Shown here: in pieces, positions 28,991 to 38,947 of the stretch
Layout: every line of letters starts with the position of its first letter
Numbering within the stretch: the first letter of the stretch is position 1
Assembly: GCA_022835495.1 (NCBI GenBank)
Contig: BQOK01000001.1
Span: 2,356,001 to 2,420,000, forward strand
Length of the DNA stretch: 64,000 nt
Direction: 5' to 3'
Source: Oscillospiraceae bacterium
GTDB lineage: Bacteria; Bacillota; Clostridia; Oscillospirales; Ruminococcaceae
Notes under the pieces: model-generated
What the model was told of the DNA's origin: nothing
Seen by the model: the letters and a program-made list of their open reading frames with translations, nothing else
Databases searched by the model: none
Program-made: the position numbers and the translations under genes

Positions 28991-31111
28991 TCAGTCCTTC
29001 TTGCGGCCGGCCATAATGCCCTCGGCAATATTCTTGGGAACCTCGGCATAGTGGCTGGGCTCCATGGAATACTGGCCGCGGCCCTGGGTCTTGCTGCGCA
29101 GGTCGGTAGAGTAACCGAACATGTTCGACAGGGGCACGAACGCATTGATCTGCTGCGAACCGGTCAGGGCTTCCATGCCCTGGATCTGGCCGCGGCGGGC
29201 GTTCAGATCGCCGATCACGTCGCCCATGTAGTCGTCGGGCACAATTACCGCGACCTTCATGATGGGCTCCATGATGGCGGGGTCCGCCTTGGCCATGGCG
29301 TCCTTAAACGCCATGGAACCGGCGATCTTAAACGCCATTTCCGAAGAGTCGACCTCGTGGTACGAGCCGCCCTTCAGGGTGACCTTCACATCCTCCACCG
29401 GGTAACCGGCCAGAATGCCGGCCTTCATGGCGCCCTGGATGCCCTGGTCGATGGGTCCAATGAACTCCTTGGGCACTTCGCCGCCAACAACAGCGTTCAC
29501 GAACTCGTAGCCCTTACCGGGCTCGCCGGGCTCAATGTCGATGATGCAGTGACCGTACTGGCCCTTACCACCGGACTGGCGCGCATACTTGGTATTGGAG
29601 GAAGCGGGCCGGCGGATGCACTCGCGGTAGGCCACCTGGGGCGCGCCCACGTTGGCCTCCACCTTGAACTCGCGCAGCAGGCGGTCCACAATGATCTCCA
29701 AGTGCAGCTCGCCCATGCCGGCAATGATGGTCTGGCCAGTTTCCTCGTCGGTCCAGGTCCGGAAGGTGGGGTCCTCTTCGGCCAGCTTGTTCAGCGCAAT
29801 GCCCATCTTCTCCTGACCGGCTTTGGTCTTGGGCTCAATGGCAACGCGGATCACGGGCTCGGGGAACTCCATGCTCTCCAGAATAACGGGGTGCTTGGGG
29901 TCGCACAGGGTGTCGCCGGTGGTGGTGTTCTTCAGGCCCACCGCGGCGGCAATGTCGCCGGCGTAGCAGGTCTCAATGTCCTGCCGGTGGTTGGCGTGCA
30001 TCTGCAGAATGCGGCCCATGCGCTCGTTGTTGTCCTTCACCGAGTTGAACACGGTGCTGCCGGCGTCCACCTTGCCGGAATAGACGCGGAAGAAGCACAG
30101 CTTGCCCACAAACGGGTCGGTGGCGATCTTAAAGGCCAGTGCGGAGAACGGCGCGTCGTCCGCGGACGGGCGGCTGGTCTCCTCGCCGGTCTTGGGGTCG
30201 GTGCCCTTGATGTCCTCGATGTCGGTCGGGGCGGGCATGTAGTCCACAATCGCGTCCAGCAGCTTCTGCACGCCCTTGTTGCGGTAAGAAGTACCGCAGG
30301 TCACGGGCACGATGGTGTTGTCGATGGTCTCATGGCGCAGGGCTTTTTTGATCTCTTCCCGGGTGAGCTCCTCGCCCTCCAGGTACTTCATCATCAGCTC
30401 TTCGTCGCCCTCGGCAACCGCCTCCAGCAGCTCGGCGCGATACTGCTCGGCCAGTTCCTTCATATCCTCGGGGATCGGCTCCACGCGGATGTCGGTGCCC
30501 ATGTCGTCGTAGTAGATGTCCGCGGTCATATCGATCAGGTCGATAATGCCCTTGAAGTCATCTTCCTTGCCGATGGGCAGCTGAATGGGCACCGCGTTGC
30601 ACTTCAGGCGCTCGCGCATCATTTTCACAACGCGGTAAAAATCGGCGCCCATAATGTCCATCTTGTTCACGTAGGCCATGCGGGGCACGCGGTATTTGTC
30701 GGCCTGGCGCCACACAGTCTCGGACTGGGGCTCCACACCGCCCTTGGCGCACAGCACGGTCACAGAACCGTCCAGCACGCGCAGGCTCCGCTCCACCTCC
30801 ACGGTGAAGTCCACGTGGCCCGGGGTGTCAATGATGTTGATCCGGTGCCGGTTTTTCTTGGCAGCGGCGGGATCGCTCAGCAGCTCCGTGTGGCTCCAGT
30901 AACAGGTGGTGGCGGCAGAAGTAATGGTAATACCACGCTCCTGCTCCTGCGCCATCCAGTCCATGGTGGCCGCGCCATCGTGCGTTTCACCGATCTTGTG
31001 GTTTACACCAGTGTAATACAGGATACGCTCGGTGGTGGTGGTTTTGCCTGCGTCGATATGCGCCATAATGCCGATGTTTCTGGTCATTTCCAGAGAAACG
31101 TCTCTTGGCAT
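28991..31111 (-). CDS. fusA: Elongation factor G
   Basis: The 706-residue translocase GTPase has P-loop [12 protein letters not shown] (about 17-28), [21 protein letters not shown] (about 149), and domains II-V with [14 protein letters not shown] in domain IV. The length is a little above the usual 690-700 because of a short insertion ([11 protein letters not shown]) before the DTPGH strand. It follows rpsG by 27 bp. Tet(W) at 18163 is its distant resistance relative. Confidence 0.98.
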   Translation of the reverse strand: MPRDVSLEMTRNIGIMAHIDAGKTTTTERILYYTGVNHKIGETHDGAATMDWMAQEQERGITITSAATTCYWSHTELLSDPAAAKKNRHRINIIDTPGHVDFTVEVERSLRVLDGSVTVLCAKGGVEPQSETVWRQADKYRVPRMAYVNKMDIMGADFYRVVKMMRERLKCNAVPIQLPIGKEDDFKGIIDLIDMTADIYYDDMGTDIRVEPIPEDMKELAEQYRAELLEAVAEGDEELMMKYLEGEELTREEIKKALRHETIDNTIVPVTCGTSYRNKGVQKLLDAIVDYMPAPTDIEDIKGTDPKTGEETSRPSADDAPFSALAFKIATDPFVGKLCFFRVYSGKVDAGSTVFNSVKDNNERMGRILQMHANHRQDIETCYAGDIAAAVGLKNTTTGDTLCDPKHPVILESMEFPEPVIRVAIEPKTKAGQEKMGIALNKLAEEDPTFRTWTDEETGQTIIAGMGELHLEIIVDRLLREFKVEANVGAPQVAYRECIRRPASSNTKYARQSGGKGQYGHCIIDIEPGEPGKGYEFVNAVVGGEVPKEFIGPIDQGIQGAMKAGILAGYPVEDVKVTLKGGSYHEVDSSEMAFKIAGSMAFKDAMAKADPAIMEPIMKVAVIVPDDYMGDVIGDLNARRGQIQGMEALTGSQQINAFVPLSNMFGYSTDLRSKTQGRGQYSMEPSHYAEVPKNIAEGIMAGRKKD

Positions 31112-31138
31112 ATTAACCTCCTAAAAATCCAGACGGGA

Positions 31139-31609
31139 TCAATAACGGTAATGGGCGAACGCCTTGTTGGCGTCGGCCATCTTGTGGGTATCCTCGCGCT
31201 TCTTCACAGCGTTGCCGGTACCGTTCACAGCGTCCATGATCTCGTTGGCCAGCCGCTCGCGCATGGTGCGCTCATTGCGGGCGCGGGCGTAGGTGGTGAG
31301 CCAGCGCAGGCCCAGGGTCTCGCGGCGCTCGGGCCGCACTTCCAGGGGCACCTGATAGGTGGAGCCGCCCACACGGCGGGCCTTGACTTCCAGGCTGGGC
31401 ATGATGTTCTCGAGCGCTTTCTCGAACATCTCCAAAGGATCGTTACCGGTCTTTTCCTTTACGATCTCAAACGCATCGTAAACGATTTTCTGAGCGACGC
31501 CCTTCTTGCCGTCCAGCATGATGCTGTTGATCAGGCGAGTGACCATTTTGGAATTGTACAGCGGGTCCGCCAGAACGTCCCGCTTTGCAATGTTACCTCT
31601 TCTAGGCAT
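31139..31609 (-). CDS. rpsG: 30S ribosomal protein S7
   Basis: The start is ATG 31609 ([20 protein letters not shown]) behind AAGGAGGG. The 156-residue product has the S7 core ([20 protein letters not shown]) and C-terminal [20 protein letters not shown]. It binds the 3' major domain of 16S rRNA and starts head assembly. It is the second gene of the str operon. Confidence 0.98.
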   Translation of the reverse strand: MPRRGNIAKRDVLADPLYNSKMVTRLINSIMLDGKKGVAQKIVYDAFEIVKEKTGNDPLEMFEKALENIMPSLEVKARRVGGSTYQVPLEVRPERRETLGLRWLTTYARARNERTMRERLANEIMDAVNGTGNAVKKREDTHKMADANKAFAHYRY

Positions 31610-31728
31610 CTTTCTTCCCTCCTTCACAGAATGATATCATCGGTACTCGAAAGCAATAAACTCCCGTTGTGCCATGCAAAAAGGCAACCATATATATGAA
31701 AGCCTTTGATGGCGGGGTATACGTTTGA

Positions 31729-32157
31729 TTACTTCTTGGCTGCACCGGCCTTGGGGCGCTTCGCACCGTACTTGGAACGGGCCTGGTTGCGGTTGGCCAC
31801 GCCTTGGGTGTCCAGGGTACCACGGATGATGTGGTAACGAACGCCAGGCAGGTCCCTCACACGGCCGCCGCGGATCAGTACGACGCTGTGCTCCTGCAGG
31901 TTGTGGCCGATACCCGGAATGTAAGAGGTTACCTCGATACCATTCGTGAGCTTGACACGGGCTACCTTACGCAGGGCAGAGTTCGGCTTTTTGGGGGTCA
32001 TGGTACGAACAGCAGTGCACACACCGCGCTTTTGCGGGCTGTTGGCGTTGCTGTACGACTTGTCCAAAGAGTTGTAGGCCTTCTGCAAAGCAGGGGCGGT
32101 AGACTTGCGGACAGACACCTCGCGGCCTTTGCGTACGAGCTGGTTAAAAGTAGGCAT
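31729..32157 (-). CDS. rpsL: 30S ribosomal protein S12 with Arg at the Lys88 position
   Basis: The start is ATG 32157 with AAAGGAG ahead ([14 protein letters not shown]). The 142-residue product carries the decoding-centre loops [11 protein letters not shown] (Lys43 equivalent intact at residue 56) and [13 protein letters not shown]. In the second loop the usual Lys of RVKDLPG (Escherichia coli Lys88 counting Met) is Arg101, codon AGG at 31857-31855. Substitutions there, including Lys to Arg, are known to give streptomycin resistance, so natural resistance is possible. It is the first gene of the str operon. Confidence 0.97.
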   Translation of the reverse strand: MPTFNQLVRKGREVSVRKSTAPALQKAYNSLDKSYSNANSPQKRGVCTAVRTMTPKKPNSALRKVARVKLTNGIEVTSYIPGIGHNLQEHSVVLIRGGRVRDLPGVRYHIIRGTLDTQGVANRNQARSKYGAKRPKAGAAKK

Positions 32158-32250
32158 TGTGTTCTCCTTTCTTTGTTGATGTTTCGCTGCGGGCCAAAGG
32201 CTTTTCCATACCGAAAATGGCATAGTGGGGCCAGGGGGCGCAACAGTTTC

Positions 32251-32279
32251 ATTCTACACACTGCGATTGTCTATGTCAA
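32251..32279 (-). promoter_or_regulatory. str operon promoter
   Basis: TTGACA and TAGAAT are 17 bp apart on the minus strand, with a leader of about 85 nt before rpsL. Confidence 0.8.
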
Positions 32280-32346
32280 CAGTATTTTCCGAAAATCCTT
32301 GTTCAAAACACTGAATTTTCAAAATCCGGGGCTAAAACGGTCTTTT

Positions 32347-34029
32347 TTACCCCAAACACAGCAGCCAGCCCTGATAAAACAAGGTTTTCCGCCCTGCCGG
32401 GAACCGGGCGGCCACCTGGTCCGCCAGGGCTTCGTCGGCGGTGTAATACACCGTGCCGGGCAGGGGCTGTTCCCCCTGCAGCAGCGCCTCGCGCACCTGC
32501 CCGATCCGCGCCTCCAGCGCCTCGCCGCTGCCCCTCGCCAGCAGGCGGATGTTCGTGGCGGGGCCGCAGCGCTGCACCGCCGCGGCCAGCGACCGGTCCG
32601 CGCACGCCTCCAGTGCAAAAAAGCCCGCGGCGCCCGCCAAAAGGGCTTCTTCCTCCTGCGTGAGCACCGCGGCGGGCGGCTGGGCCTGCACCCCGGCAAA
32701 CCAGGCCCTTTTCTGCCCCAGCGCGCCGGACAGATCAAACAGCTGCACCGCAAGCACCAGCGCCAGCGCGCCGGCCGCCATCCCCCTGCGGGGCAGCCTG
32801 GCCGGCAGCACCACGGCGGCCAGCGCCAGCAGGTACCACACCGGCCAGAACATCCTGCCGCTGGCCCGGAACACGTCGCACAGCGCCAGCAGCGGCCCGG
32901 GCAGCGGCAGCTCCAGCAGGGTGCGGCTGTTCGCCGTGACCACGTTGCTCACCGCAAAGGCTGTGAGCAGCGCGCACACTGCGGCCAGCGGCAGGTGCCT
33001 TTTTGCAAAGCGCCAAAGCCTGCGCGGGGCAAGCCTTTTCAGCGCCAGGGCCCCCAGCAGCGCAGCGTCGCACGCCGCGCCGGCGGCCAGCAGCCCCAGC
33101 CCCAGGTAATTAAAGGCCTCCAGGCTGTTCCCCACCAGCGGCCGCACGGGCAGCACCCGGGACCAGCAAAGCTGCCCCTGGCCGGGCACCCACCAGTTCC
33201 AGTCCAGGCTCACCGGGTTCCACAGCGCATTCAGGTTCATGCCAAAGCTCCCGTAGCCGCCCGCCTCGCTGCCCTTTACCGAAAAAAAGCCCAGCGCCCA
33301 GGCTGCGGCAAGCGCCGCCAGCACGGCGCTCCCCACCCCCAAAAGCGGCCCGCGCCAGCGGCGCGCCGCCAGCCCCGCCGAAATACCGCAGGCCAGGGCG
33401 ATGGCCAGCACCATGGGCACAAAATACAGGTGGATCGCAGCCGCCAGCGCGGCCAGGGCGATAAAACCGCCCGCCGGCATTTTTGCAAACCCGCCGCGGG
33501 CGCTTTTAAAATAAAGATAAAGGGCGTACAGGATCAGCCAGTGGGCCGAAAGGGCGGTGTGCCGGAACGCCCGTTCCAGCAAAACGGGCGAAACGCACAG
33601 CAGCGCCGCCCCCGCCAGCACACAGGGCGCCCTTTTGGTGAACAGCCGCACCAGCCGCACCGCGGCCTCCCCCTGCAGCATCAGGCTGCCGCACACAAAC
33701 CACCCAAAATACTGAAAGGTCGCGGGCAGCCAGGCGCGAACAAGGCCAAAGGGCACCGCCAGCAGCGGGATGCAGTCGGCCAGGGCGGCCGCGCCCCCCA
33801 CGGGCCAGTCCAGCCCGGCGGTAAAGGTCAGCGGCCAGGAAAGGCCCTGGTTTTTAATGGCCAGCCACCCGGCATAATGCTGCAGCAGGTCGGTCTCCAC
33901 GTATCCCCCCAGCAGCCAGGAATCGTTCGTCACCTCCAGCGGCAGCGGCCCGTACACCGCCAGGAACACCGCCAGCCCCAGCGCAAGGCCCGCCGCGGGC
34001 CACGCCGCGCGTTTTGCCCATTGCTTCAA
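32347..34029 (-). CDS. DUF6311-type polytopic membrane protein (GT-C-like)
   Basis: The 560-residue protein has about ten hydrophobic helices. Its N-terminal loop (GGYVETDLLQHYAGWLAIKN then SWPLTF and DSIPL-like ADCIPLL) is characteristic of DUF6311 proteins, which resemble GT-C glycosyltransferases acting on lipid-linked sugars at the outer face of the membrane. The acidic pair in the first loop fits the expected metal or donor site. TTG 34029 overlaps the upstream stop as TTGA. It is the last gene of the surface-glycan operon 32.3-40.1 kb. The exact donor and acceptor are unknown. Confidence 0.75.
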   Translation of the reverse strand: MKQWAKRAAWPAAGLALGLAVFLAVYGPLPLEVTNDSWLLGGYVETDLLQHYAGWLAIKNQGLSWPLTFTAGLDWPVGGAAALADCIPLLAVPFGLVRAWLPATFQYFGWFVCGSLMLQGEAAVRLVRLFTKRAPCVLAGAALLCVSPVLLERAFRHTALSAHWLILYALYLYFKSARGGFAKMPAGGFIALAALAAAIHLYFVPMVLAIALACGISAGLAARRWRGPLLGVGSAVLAALAAAWALGFFSVKGSEAGGYGSFGMNLNALWNPVSLDWNWWVPGQGQLCWSRVLPVRPLVGNSLEAFNYLGLGLLAAGAACDAALLGALALKRLAPRRLWRFAKRHLPLAAVCALLTAFAVSNVVTANSRTLLELPLPGPLLALCDVFRASGRMFWPVWYLLALAAVVLPARLPRRGMAAGALALVLAVQLFDLSGALGQKRAWFAGVQAQPPAAVLTQEEEALLAGAAGFFALEACADRSLAAAVQRCGPATNIRLLARGSGEALEARIGQVREALLQGEQPLPGTVYYTADEALADQVAARFPAGRKTLFYQGWLLCLG

Positions 34030-36062
34030 AGCCCTTTTCCCTCCCCGCTTCGCTCATACAGATCCATGGCGGGCAGCGCCCGCACCACCTCGGCGCTCTG
34101 CACCGTCAGGCGAACATACGCGTTGTCCTGTGCCCACAGGGTCACGGTGCCGCTGCCGTTTTCCACCCGCACGGGCAGGTACGCACGCCCCGCCGCCGGC
34201 AGGTTCGCCCCCACCCCGGGCATATCCCCAAATACGGGCGTGCCAAAGCTCACCAGCCGCCGCCCCAGCGAAACAAAGGCCCCCCAGCCGCCGGTAAACG
34301 CCGTGTCGTACACGATTTCCAGATCCGCGGTAAACGTTTCGCTCCCCGGCGCGCTGACCGTGATCTGCACCATACCCCCGTCCAGCTGCTCCACCGCCGC
34401 CTGCGCCCGGATCGGCAGGGCGCGGTCGCCGCACCTGCGCCACAGCCAGCTGTACTCGGTATCGCTCACCCGCTCATACCCGGCCCACAGCTCCCGGTAA
34501 AAGTCCCAATTCTGGGCGGTCAGCCAATTTTCCAGCTCCAGGCGCGGGGTCTGGGCATAGGGGTACGCCCCCCGCTCAAACTCGGCCAGATAGGCCGCCC
34601 TGCGCTCCTCGCCCAAGGCGTGGATGATGTAATCGCAGCCGGTGGGCTGAAAGGTCCCCTCCACCGTTTCAAGGCCGGTGGCATAGGCCGAGAACACCGG
34701 CGCCCCGCCGGTCAGGGCCGGGGCGTCCACCAGCGCCCGGGTGTACTCGCACCAGCCGCCCAGCGCGGGGAGGTATTCCCCCTTATGCTCCGCGTTTTTC
34801 CAGCCGGCGGCGTCCCGCACCGTCAGCACCGCCAGCGCCAGGGCAAGGCCGGCGGCCGCCAGGCGCAAAGCGCCGTCCCGCAGGCGGGCAGCGCGCCGGG
34901 TCAGCCGCACCAGCCCCCGCGCCGCCAGCGCGAACAGGGCAAGCCAGGTATACCCTTCCAGAGCTTCTTTAAAATTGTAGCCGCTGCCGCTCACGGTATA
35001 CGCGCCCGTGGCCGCCAGGATGGCGAATGCCAAAAAGCCCAGCACCAGCTGCCGGTCGGTCAGGCGCTTTTGCCAAAGGCGCGTCAGGCACCATGCCAAA
35101 AATGCCGCGGCCGGCAGCGCAAAGGCCCACAGCCGCGGGGTTTCCAGCAGGTAAAGCAGCATGGCCCGCCCGCCGGTGCCGTTGAAGTAAAAATACTGCC
35201 AGCCGCCCACGTCCCGGGTAAAGCGCAGGTAGGCCAGCGGGTGCCCTCCCGAAGCAAGGCAGGCGCTCACGGCGGCCCCGCCCAGCGCCCCGGCCAGATA
35301 AATCCCCAGCCGCGCGGCGAGCGCCCGCCAGCCCTCCCACAGGCGCAGCGCCTGCACCAGCACAAACAAGACCGTCAGGCAAAAAAGGCAGGCCAGGCCA
35401 AAATCGTTGCTCCAGCTCACGCCCAGCCCCGCCGCCAGCCCCCACACAAGGCAGGGCGCCCGCCGCGCCAGGGCCTGCTGCAGCGCGTCCCCTTCCAGGC
35501 CGCAGCGGCGGGCCTTCAGCCACACCAGCGCCGCGCCCGCCAGCAAAAACGGCAAAAACAGCCGCGCAATGCGCATGGAGTTCGAGGGGGTATAAAGGCT
35601 CTCGAACAGCCCGGTCAAATAGCCCCCCAGCCGCGCCCCCAGCAGGGTGCCCAGCAGCCCGGAAGAGCAGAACTTCACAAAGAACACCGCCGCCAGCAGG
35701 GCGGCGGGGCGCGAGCGGGCGACCAGCCAAAACACCAGCAACACCGTAACGCTGAACAGCAGTGCCGCGGTGAAATTGGTCACGAACAGGCTGTTTGCAA
35801 AGCTGTTGTTCAGCGCCACCAGCGGCAGGTTCAGCACCACCGGGGCCATGCCCACATAGTTTGCAAAATCCACATAGGGCGTCTGCCCGGCCAGAATGCG
35901 CCGGAACACGTTGTAGCTCTGAAAATCCCCGTTTACCGAAACGTAATCGCAGGTTTCCACCCGCGCCAGGGCAAGGCTCAGGCTCACCGCCAGCACCCCC
36001 AGCGCGCACAGCGCCCATTCCAGCGCCTGCAGCCGGAGCTTTTGTTTTTCTTTGGTCAGCAA
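34026..36062 (-). CDS. Large polytopic membrane protein, probable GT-C glycosyltransferase
   Basis: The 678-residue protein has roughly eleven membrane helices in the first 460 residues and a C-terminal extracytoplasmic beta-rich domain of about 210 residues. The first loop (VSVNGDFQSYNVFRRILAGQ then TPYVDFANYVGM) carries the acidic and aromatic residues seen in dolichol- or undecaprenyl-phosphate-sugar-dependent glycosyltransferases. I cannot place it in a named family. It starts at TTG 36062 behind AAGGAGGG and overlaps the DUF6311 gene by 4 bp. The two probably act together on a cell-envelope polymer. Confidence 0.65.
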   Translation of the reverse strand: MLTKEKQKLRLQALEWALCALGVLAVSLSLALARVETCDYVSVNGDFQSYNVFRRILAGQTPYVDFANYVGMAPVVLNLPLVALNNSFANSLFVTNFTAALLFSVTVLLVFWLVARSRPAALLAAVFFVKFCSSGLLGTLLGARLGGYLTGLFESLYTPSNSMRIARLFLPFLLAGAALVWLKARRCGLEGDALQQALARRAPCLVWGLAAGLGVSWSNDFGLACLFCLTVLFVLVQALRLWEGWRALAARLGIYLAGALGGAAVSACLASGGHPLAYLRFTRDVGGWQYFYFNGTGGRAMLLYLLETPRLWAFALPAAAFLAWCLTRLWQKRLTDRQLVLGFLAFAILAATGAYTVSGSGYNFKEALEGYTWLALFALAARGLVRLTRRAARLRDGALRLAAAGLALALAVLTVRDAAGWKNAEHKGEYLPALGGWCEYTRALVDAPALTGGAPVFSAYATGLETVEGTFQPTGCDYIIHALGEERRAAYLAEFERGAYPYAQTPRLELENWLTAQNWDFYRELWAGYERVSDTEYSWLWRRCGDRALPIRAQAAVEQLDGGMVQITVSAPGSETFTADLEIVYDTAFTGGWGAFVSLGRRLVSFGTPVFGDMPGVGANLPAAGRAYLPVRVENGSGTVTLWAQDNAYVRLTVQSAEVVRALPAMDLYERSGEGKGL

Positions 36063-36105
36063 GGCAAAGCCGCCCTCCTTCTTTCCTCTTTTTCCGCCAT
36101 TCCGC

Positions 36106-36768
36106 TCAAAACCCCAGCGCTTCCCCCACCAGGATCACCCGGATGCGCCCTTTGACCCGCTGGCGGCCCATCACCAAAAAGTTGCAGCAGCGCCGCGCGT
36201 CGCACATGCAGCCCCTGCCCAGCTCGCCGCCCTCCGCCACACAGCCGCCCGCGTGGATACAAGGCGCGTCCAGGCCCCACTTTTTCACAATGGCCGGCGC
36301 GGTGACCGTCCTCACCCGGTGGGCCGCCTGCGCAAGGTCCTCCACGATCTTGTTCACGCCCGCCACAACGATCACCCGGCCCGGCCCGTATACAAGGGGT
36401 GCGATGCGGTTGCTCAGGCCGTCCACCTGATACAGCTCCCCGCTCTCTAAAATGGCGTTTGCCGAACACAGCAAAACGTCGGCCTCAAACGCTGCCCGCA
36501 GCCGCTCTTTTCTCTGTGCTTCGCCCAGGTCCTCTTCATACCGGTCGATGAACCGGTACTCCGGGCTTCGCACCAGCTCCAGCACCCCGGTCTGCTCCAG
36601 GGTGGCCGAGCCCCCCACGGCGATCCTGTCACCCGGGCGCAGCAGGGCCTGAACGGCGGGCGCCGCCCCCTCCTTCCGATCCACATATTCCGCTTCCATG
36701 TTGTTTCGCTGCAAATTGTGCAAAACCTGCCGCACCTTTTCCGGGATCTCAATTCCTTTGGGCTGCAT
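36106..36768 (-). CDS. LUD domain protein (LutC-like)
   Basis: The 220-residue protein matches the LUD (DUF162) family: NLQRNNMEAEYVDR near the start, GDRIAVGGSATLEQTG, DVLLCSANAILESGELYQVDGLSNR and VYGPGRVIVVAGVNKIV. It then has a cysteine cluster (CIHAGGC, CMCDARRCC) rarely this dense in LutC. Family members work with iron-sulfur proteins in lactate utilization or unknown redox reactions. ATG 36768 has GGAG 6 nt ahead. GTG 36780 is an alternative. It is embedded in a surface-glycan operon, where its role is unclear. Confidence 0.85.
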   Translation of the reverse strand: MQPKGIEIPEKVRQVLHNLQRNNMEAEYVDRKEGAAPAVQALLRPGDRIAVGGSATLEQTGVLELVRSPEYRFIDRYEEDLGEAQRKERLRAAFEADVLLCSANAILESGELYQVDGLSNRIAPLVYGPGRVIVVAGVNKIVEDLAQAAHRVRTVTAPAIVKKWGLDAPCIHAGGCVAEGGELGRGCMCDARRCCNFLVMGRQRVKGRIRVILVGEALGF

Positions 36769-36813
36769 CTCGCGCTCCACCCGTCCTTTCCGTTTTTCCG
36801 GCGCCGCGCCGGT

Positions 36814-37851
36814 TCATTTGACCTGCAGTGCCAGCAGCCTCCACGCCCCGTCCCGCCGCACCGCGCACATGCGGTAGCAGGAGGGGTAGCTGCGGGGCTT
36901 CAGCCCCTCTTTTTTCACCACATAGGTAAAGCTCACCGTGCCGCTCGCCGCCTCTCCGCCTGCGCTGGCCAGCTCCAGCACCTGCATTTCCTCAAACTCC
37001 ACCGAGTCATGGCTCACATACCAGTGGGAATCAAAGGTGCGCAGGTCGTGATAAAAAGCCGTGTCCTTCACCAGCAGCGGCGAAAGCTCGCTGAACGCCG
37101 CGTCGCTGGAAACAAACGCCGCGTATACCCGGGCCGCCCGTTCCAAAAACGCCGCCAGTTCGTCCGCTGCCTCGCCCGCCAGCCTTACCTCCACATGGGC
37201 GGCGCGCTCGCCGCTCCACTCCACCAGGCACTCGCCCTCGTCGCTCTCGGCGGTCAGTTCCGGGGGCGCAAGCAGGCCGCTCACCTGATAAGTATACACC
37301 TGCGGGGCCGTTTCGCCCAGCGCCTCAAAACCGGGGGCCGCCGCGCCGCCCACCTTCTCGGCGTCGCTCAGCGGCACGCCGTTTACCCACAGGCGCGCCG
37401 TCGCAGGGGCTGTGAAACTATAGTCCGGCAGCGCCGGGACAATGGGCCACGCCCGCCAGCCGCCCTGCTGGGGGTACAGCAAAAACTCTGCCTTTTGCCC
37501 CTCCTGCGCGGTCACGGTGTAGCGCACGGCCTCCCCCTGCGCCGTGCGGAAAAAGCGCAGCTCGTCGCGGCTGGCCGGCAGCGCCGCCAGCTGCTTTTCA
37601 GCGGCGGCCCAGTAGTCCTTTTCGCTGCCAAAACGGCCCGGCAGCAGCTCGTAAGGCGGCTCCGGCGCTTCGCCGCCCGCCTGTACCGCGCGGATGCAGC
37701 TCAGAATGGAGGCCTCCGGGGTGGCCGCCTCATATCGTTCCAGCGCGCGCCACATCCACGCCAGGGCCGCGCCTCCCGCCAGGGTGAGCGCCAGCGCCAG
37801 CCCCAGCAGCCGGGGCCAGAAGGGTCTTGCATTCCGCTTTTTTTCAGCCAT
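36814..37851 (-). CDS. Membrane-anchored extracytoplasmic protein of unknown function
   Basis: ATG 37851 has GGAGGG ahead. The 345-residue protein has a basic N-terminus, one transmembrane helix (about 12-35) and an exported remainder with no recognised domain. It contains an ARLWVNGVPL motif and an LVKDTAFYHDLRTF segment. Repeated mixed alpha/beta modules are suggested, perhaps NTF2-like at the end (VSFTYVVKKEGL, RDGAWRLLALQV). It overlaps the phosphodiester glycosidase gene by 8 bp, so the two are translationally coupled and likely work at the cell surface together. Confidence 0.7.
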   Translation of the reverse strand: MAEKKRNARPFWPRLLGLALALTLAGGAALAWMWRALERYEAATPEASILSCIRAVQAGGEAPEPPYELLPGRFGSEKDYWAAAEKQLAALPASRDELRFFRTAQGEAVRYTVTAQEGQKAEFLLYPQQGGWRAWPIVPALPDYSFTAPATARLWVNGVPLSDAEKVGGAAAPGFEALGETAPQVYTYQVSGLLAPPELTAESDEGECLVEWSGERAAHVEVRLAGEAADELAAFLERAARVYAAFVSSDAAFSELSPLLVKDTAFYHDLRTFDSHWYVSHDSVEFEEMQVLELASAGGEAASGTVSFTYVVKKEGLKPRSYPSCYRMCAVRRDGAWRLLALQVK

Positions 37852-38947
37852 TTCCGCCCTCCTGCACCGCATCCACCACAATGGCGGTGGGCAGCTTGCG
37901 CGGCCCATACAGCGAGGCGCACACGTTCACCGTTTCTCCCTCATAGATCATCTGGGTGCTGGAACCGCCGTCCAGGTTGGCGGCGTTCACCGCGCCCCAT
38001 TCCTGCATCACCTGCACGCAGTCCTGATAGGTTGCCCCCAGGCTCTGGGGCTGCCGCCCGTCGATCACCAGCAGCAGCACCGCGCCGTCGGCCCGCTGGC
38101 CGATCACGGTCCGCGGGTTCAGCCCGCCGCCCGTGCCCGAGATCTCGGCCGCCTTGCCGTTCACAATAAACGCCGGCCCAAAGCTGATGGCGTCCCGCAG
38201 GCCCTTGTCCAGCGCCTGCTGGCCGGTCATGCGGCCCACCACCAGGCGGTCTTCCCCGTCAAAACCGATCACCGAATAGCTTGCCGTCAGGCTTCCGGCC
38301 CGCAGCGTTCCGTTCTGGATCACGATGCCCAGCGGCACGCTGCCGCTGCCAACGCCGCCCTCGTCGGCAAAGCCGCCGCCGTTGATTCCGGCCACCGCCC
38401 CCTCCTGCGCCACCAGGTCGGCCAGCTTCTTGCCCTGGCCATCGGCGTCAAAGCTGGCAAGCGCCGCCACCCGCACGCGGCCGGGGTCGTGCACCACCAT
38501 CATCTTGCCCTTAAAGCTGCCCCCGTTCACCTCGTGCAGTTCAATGGTCTCGGGGGGTACGCTCTCCTCGGGCGCTTCAAACGCCCCGGTTTCACTGGTC
38601 ACCTCGCCCGTTTCCAGCACACCGTTGCGGTCCAGGATGGCCTGCACCTCCTCTTCGCTCAAAAAGATGCCGGCCACAAATTTGGCGGCGCTGGTCTCCA
38701 TCACCGTGTTCACAAACAGGTCCCGGGCCGCCGGGCTGGGGCCCCTGCAGATCATCCAGACCGCCGCCAGCAAAAAGGCCGTCAAAGCTGCCAGCAGCAC
38801 CCCCACCGCCGCCAAAGCCCGGCGCACCGGGTGGCCGCGGCGGGCCGTCCGGGCGTTTTTGGGCCCTGCAGGCGCCTGTGCCTCCGGGGGCCGCGCATGC
38901 CATTTCGGCGCGTGATAAATATGTTTTTGCTCTGTCCTGTGGCTCAA
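37844..38947 (-). CDS. Phosphodiester glycosidase (NAGPA domain) membrane protein
   Basis: The 367-residue protein has a cytosolic tail, one transmembrane helix (about 43-66) and an extracellular NAGPA domain (about 130-365). Visible family motifs are GINGGGFADEGG, GPAFIVNGK, NPRTVIGQRADG, LLLVIDGRQ and AANLDGGSSTQM. The domain cleaves sugar phosphodiesters, and relatives act on exopolysaccharide or teichoic-acid-type polymers. TTG 38947 follows GGGGGAG and overlaps the PIG-L stop as TTGA. Confidence 0.88.
   Translation of the reverse strand: MSHRTEQKHIYHAPKWHARPPEAQAPAGPKNARTARRGHPVRRALAAVGVLLAALTAFLLAAVWMICRGPSPAARDLFVNTVMETSAAKFVAGIFLSEEEVQAILDRNGVLETGEVTSETGAFEAPEESVPPETIELHEVNGGSFKGKMMVVHDPGRVRVAALASFDADGQGKKLADLVAQEGAVAGINGGGFADEGGVGSGSVPLGIVIQNGTLRAGSLTASYSVIGFDGEDRLVVGRMTGQQALDKGLRDAISFGPAFIVNGKAAEISGTGGGLNPRTVIGQRADGAVLLLVIDGRQPQSLGATYQDCVQVMQEWGAVNAANLDGGSSTQMIYEGETVNVCASLYGPRKLPTAIVVDAVQEGGNG

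Noticed and set aside
29051-31699. 882-codon plus-strand frame opposite fusA and rpsG
   Set aside because: Antisense shadow in GC-rich DNA; histidine/glycine/leucine-rich composition typical of the complement of translation genes.
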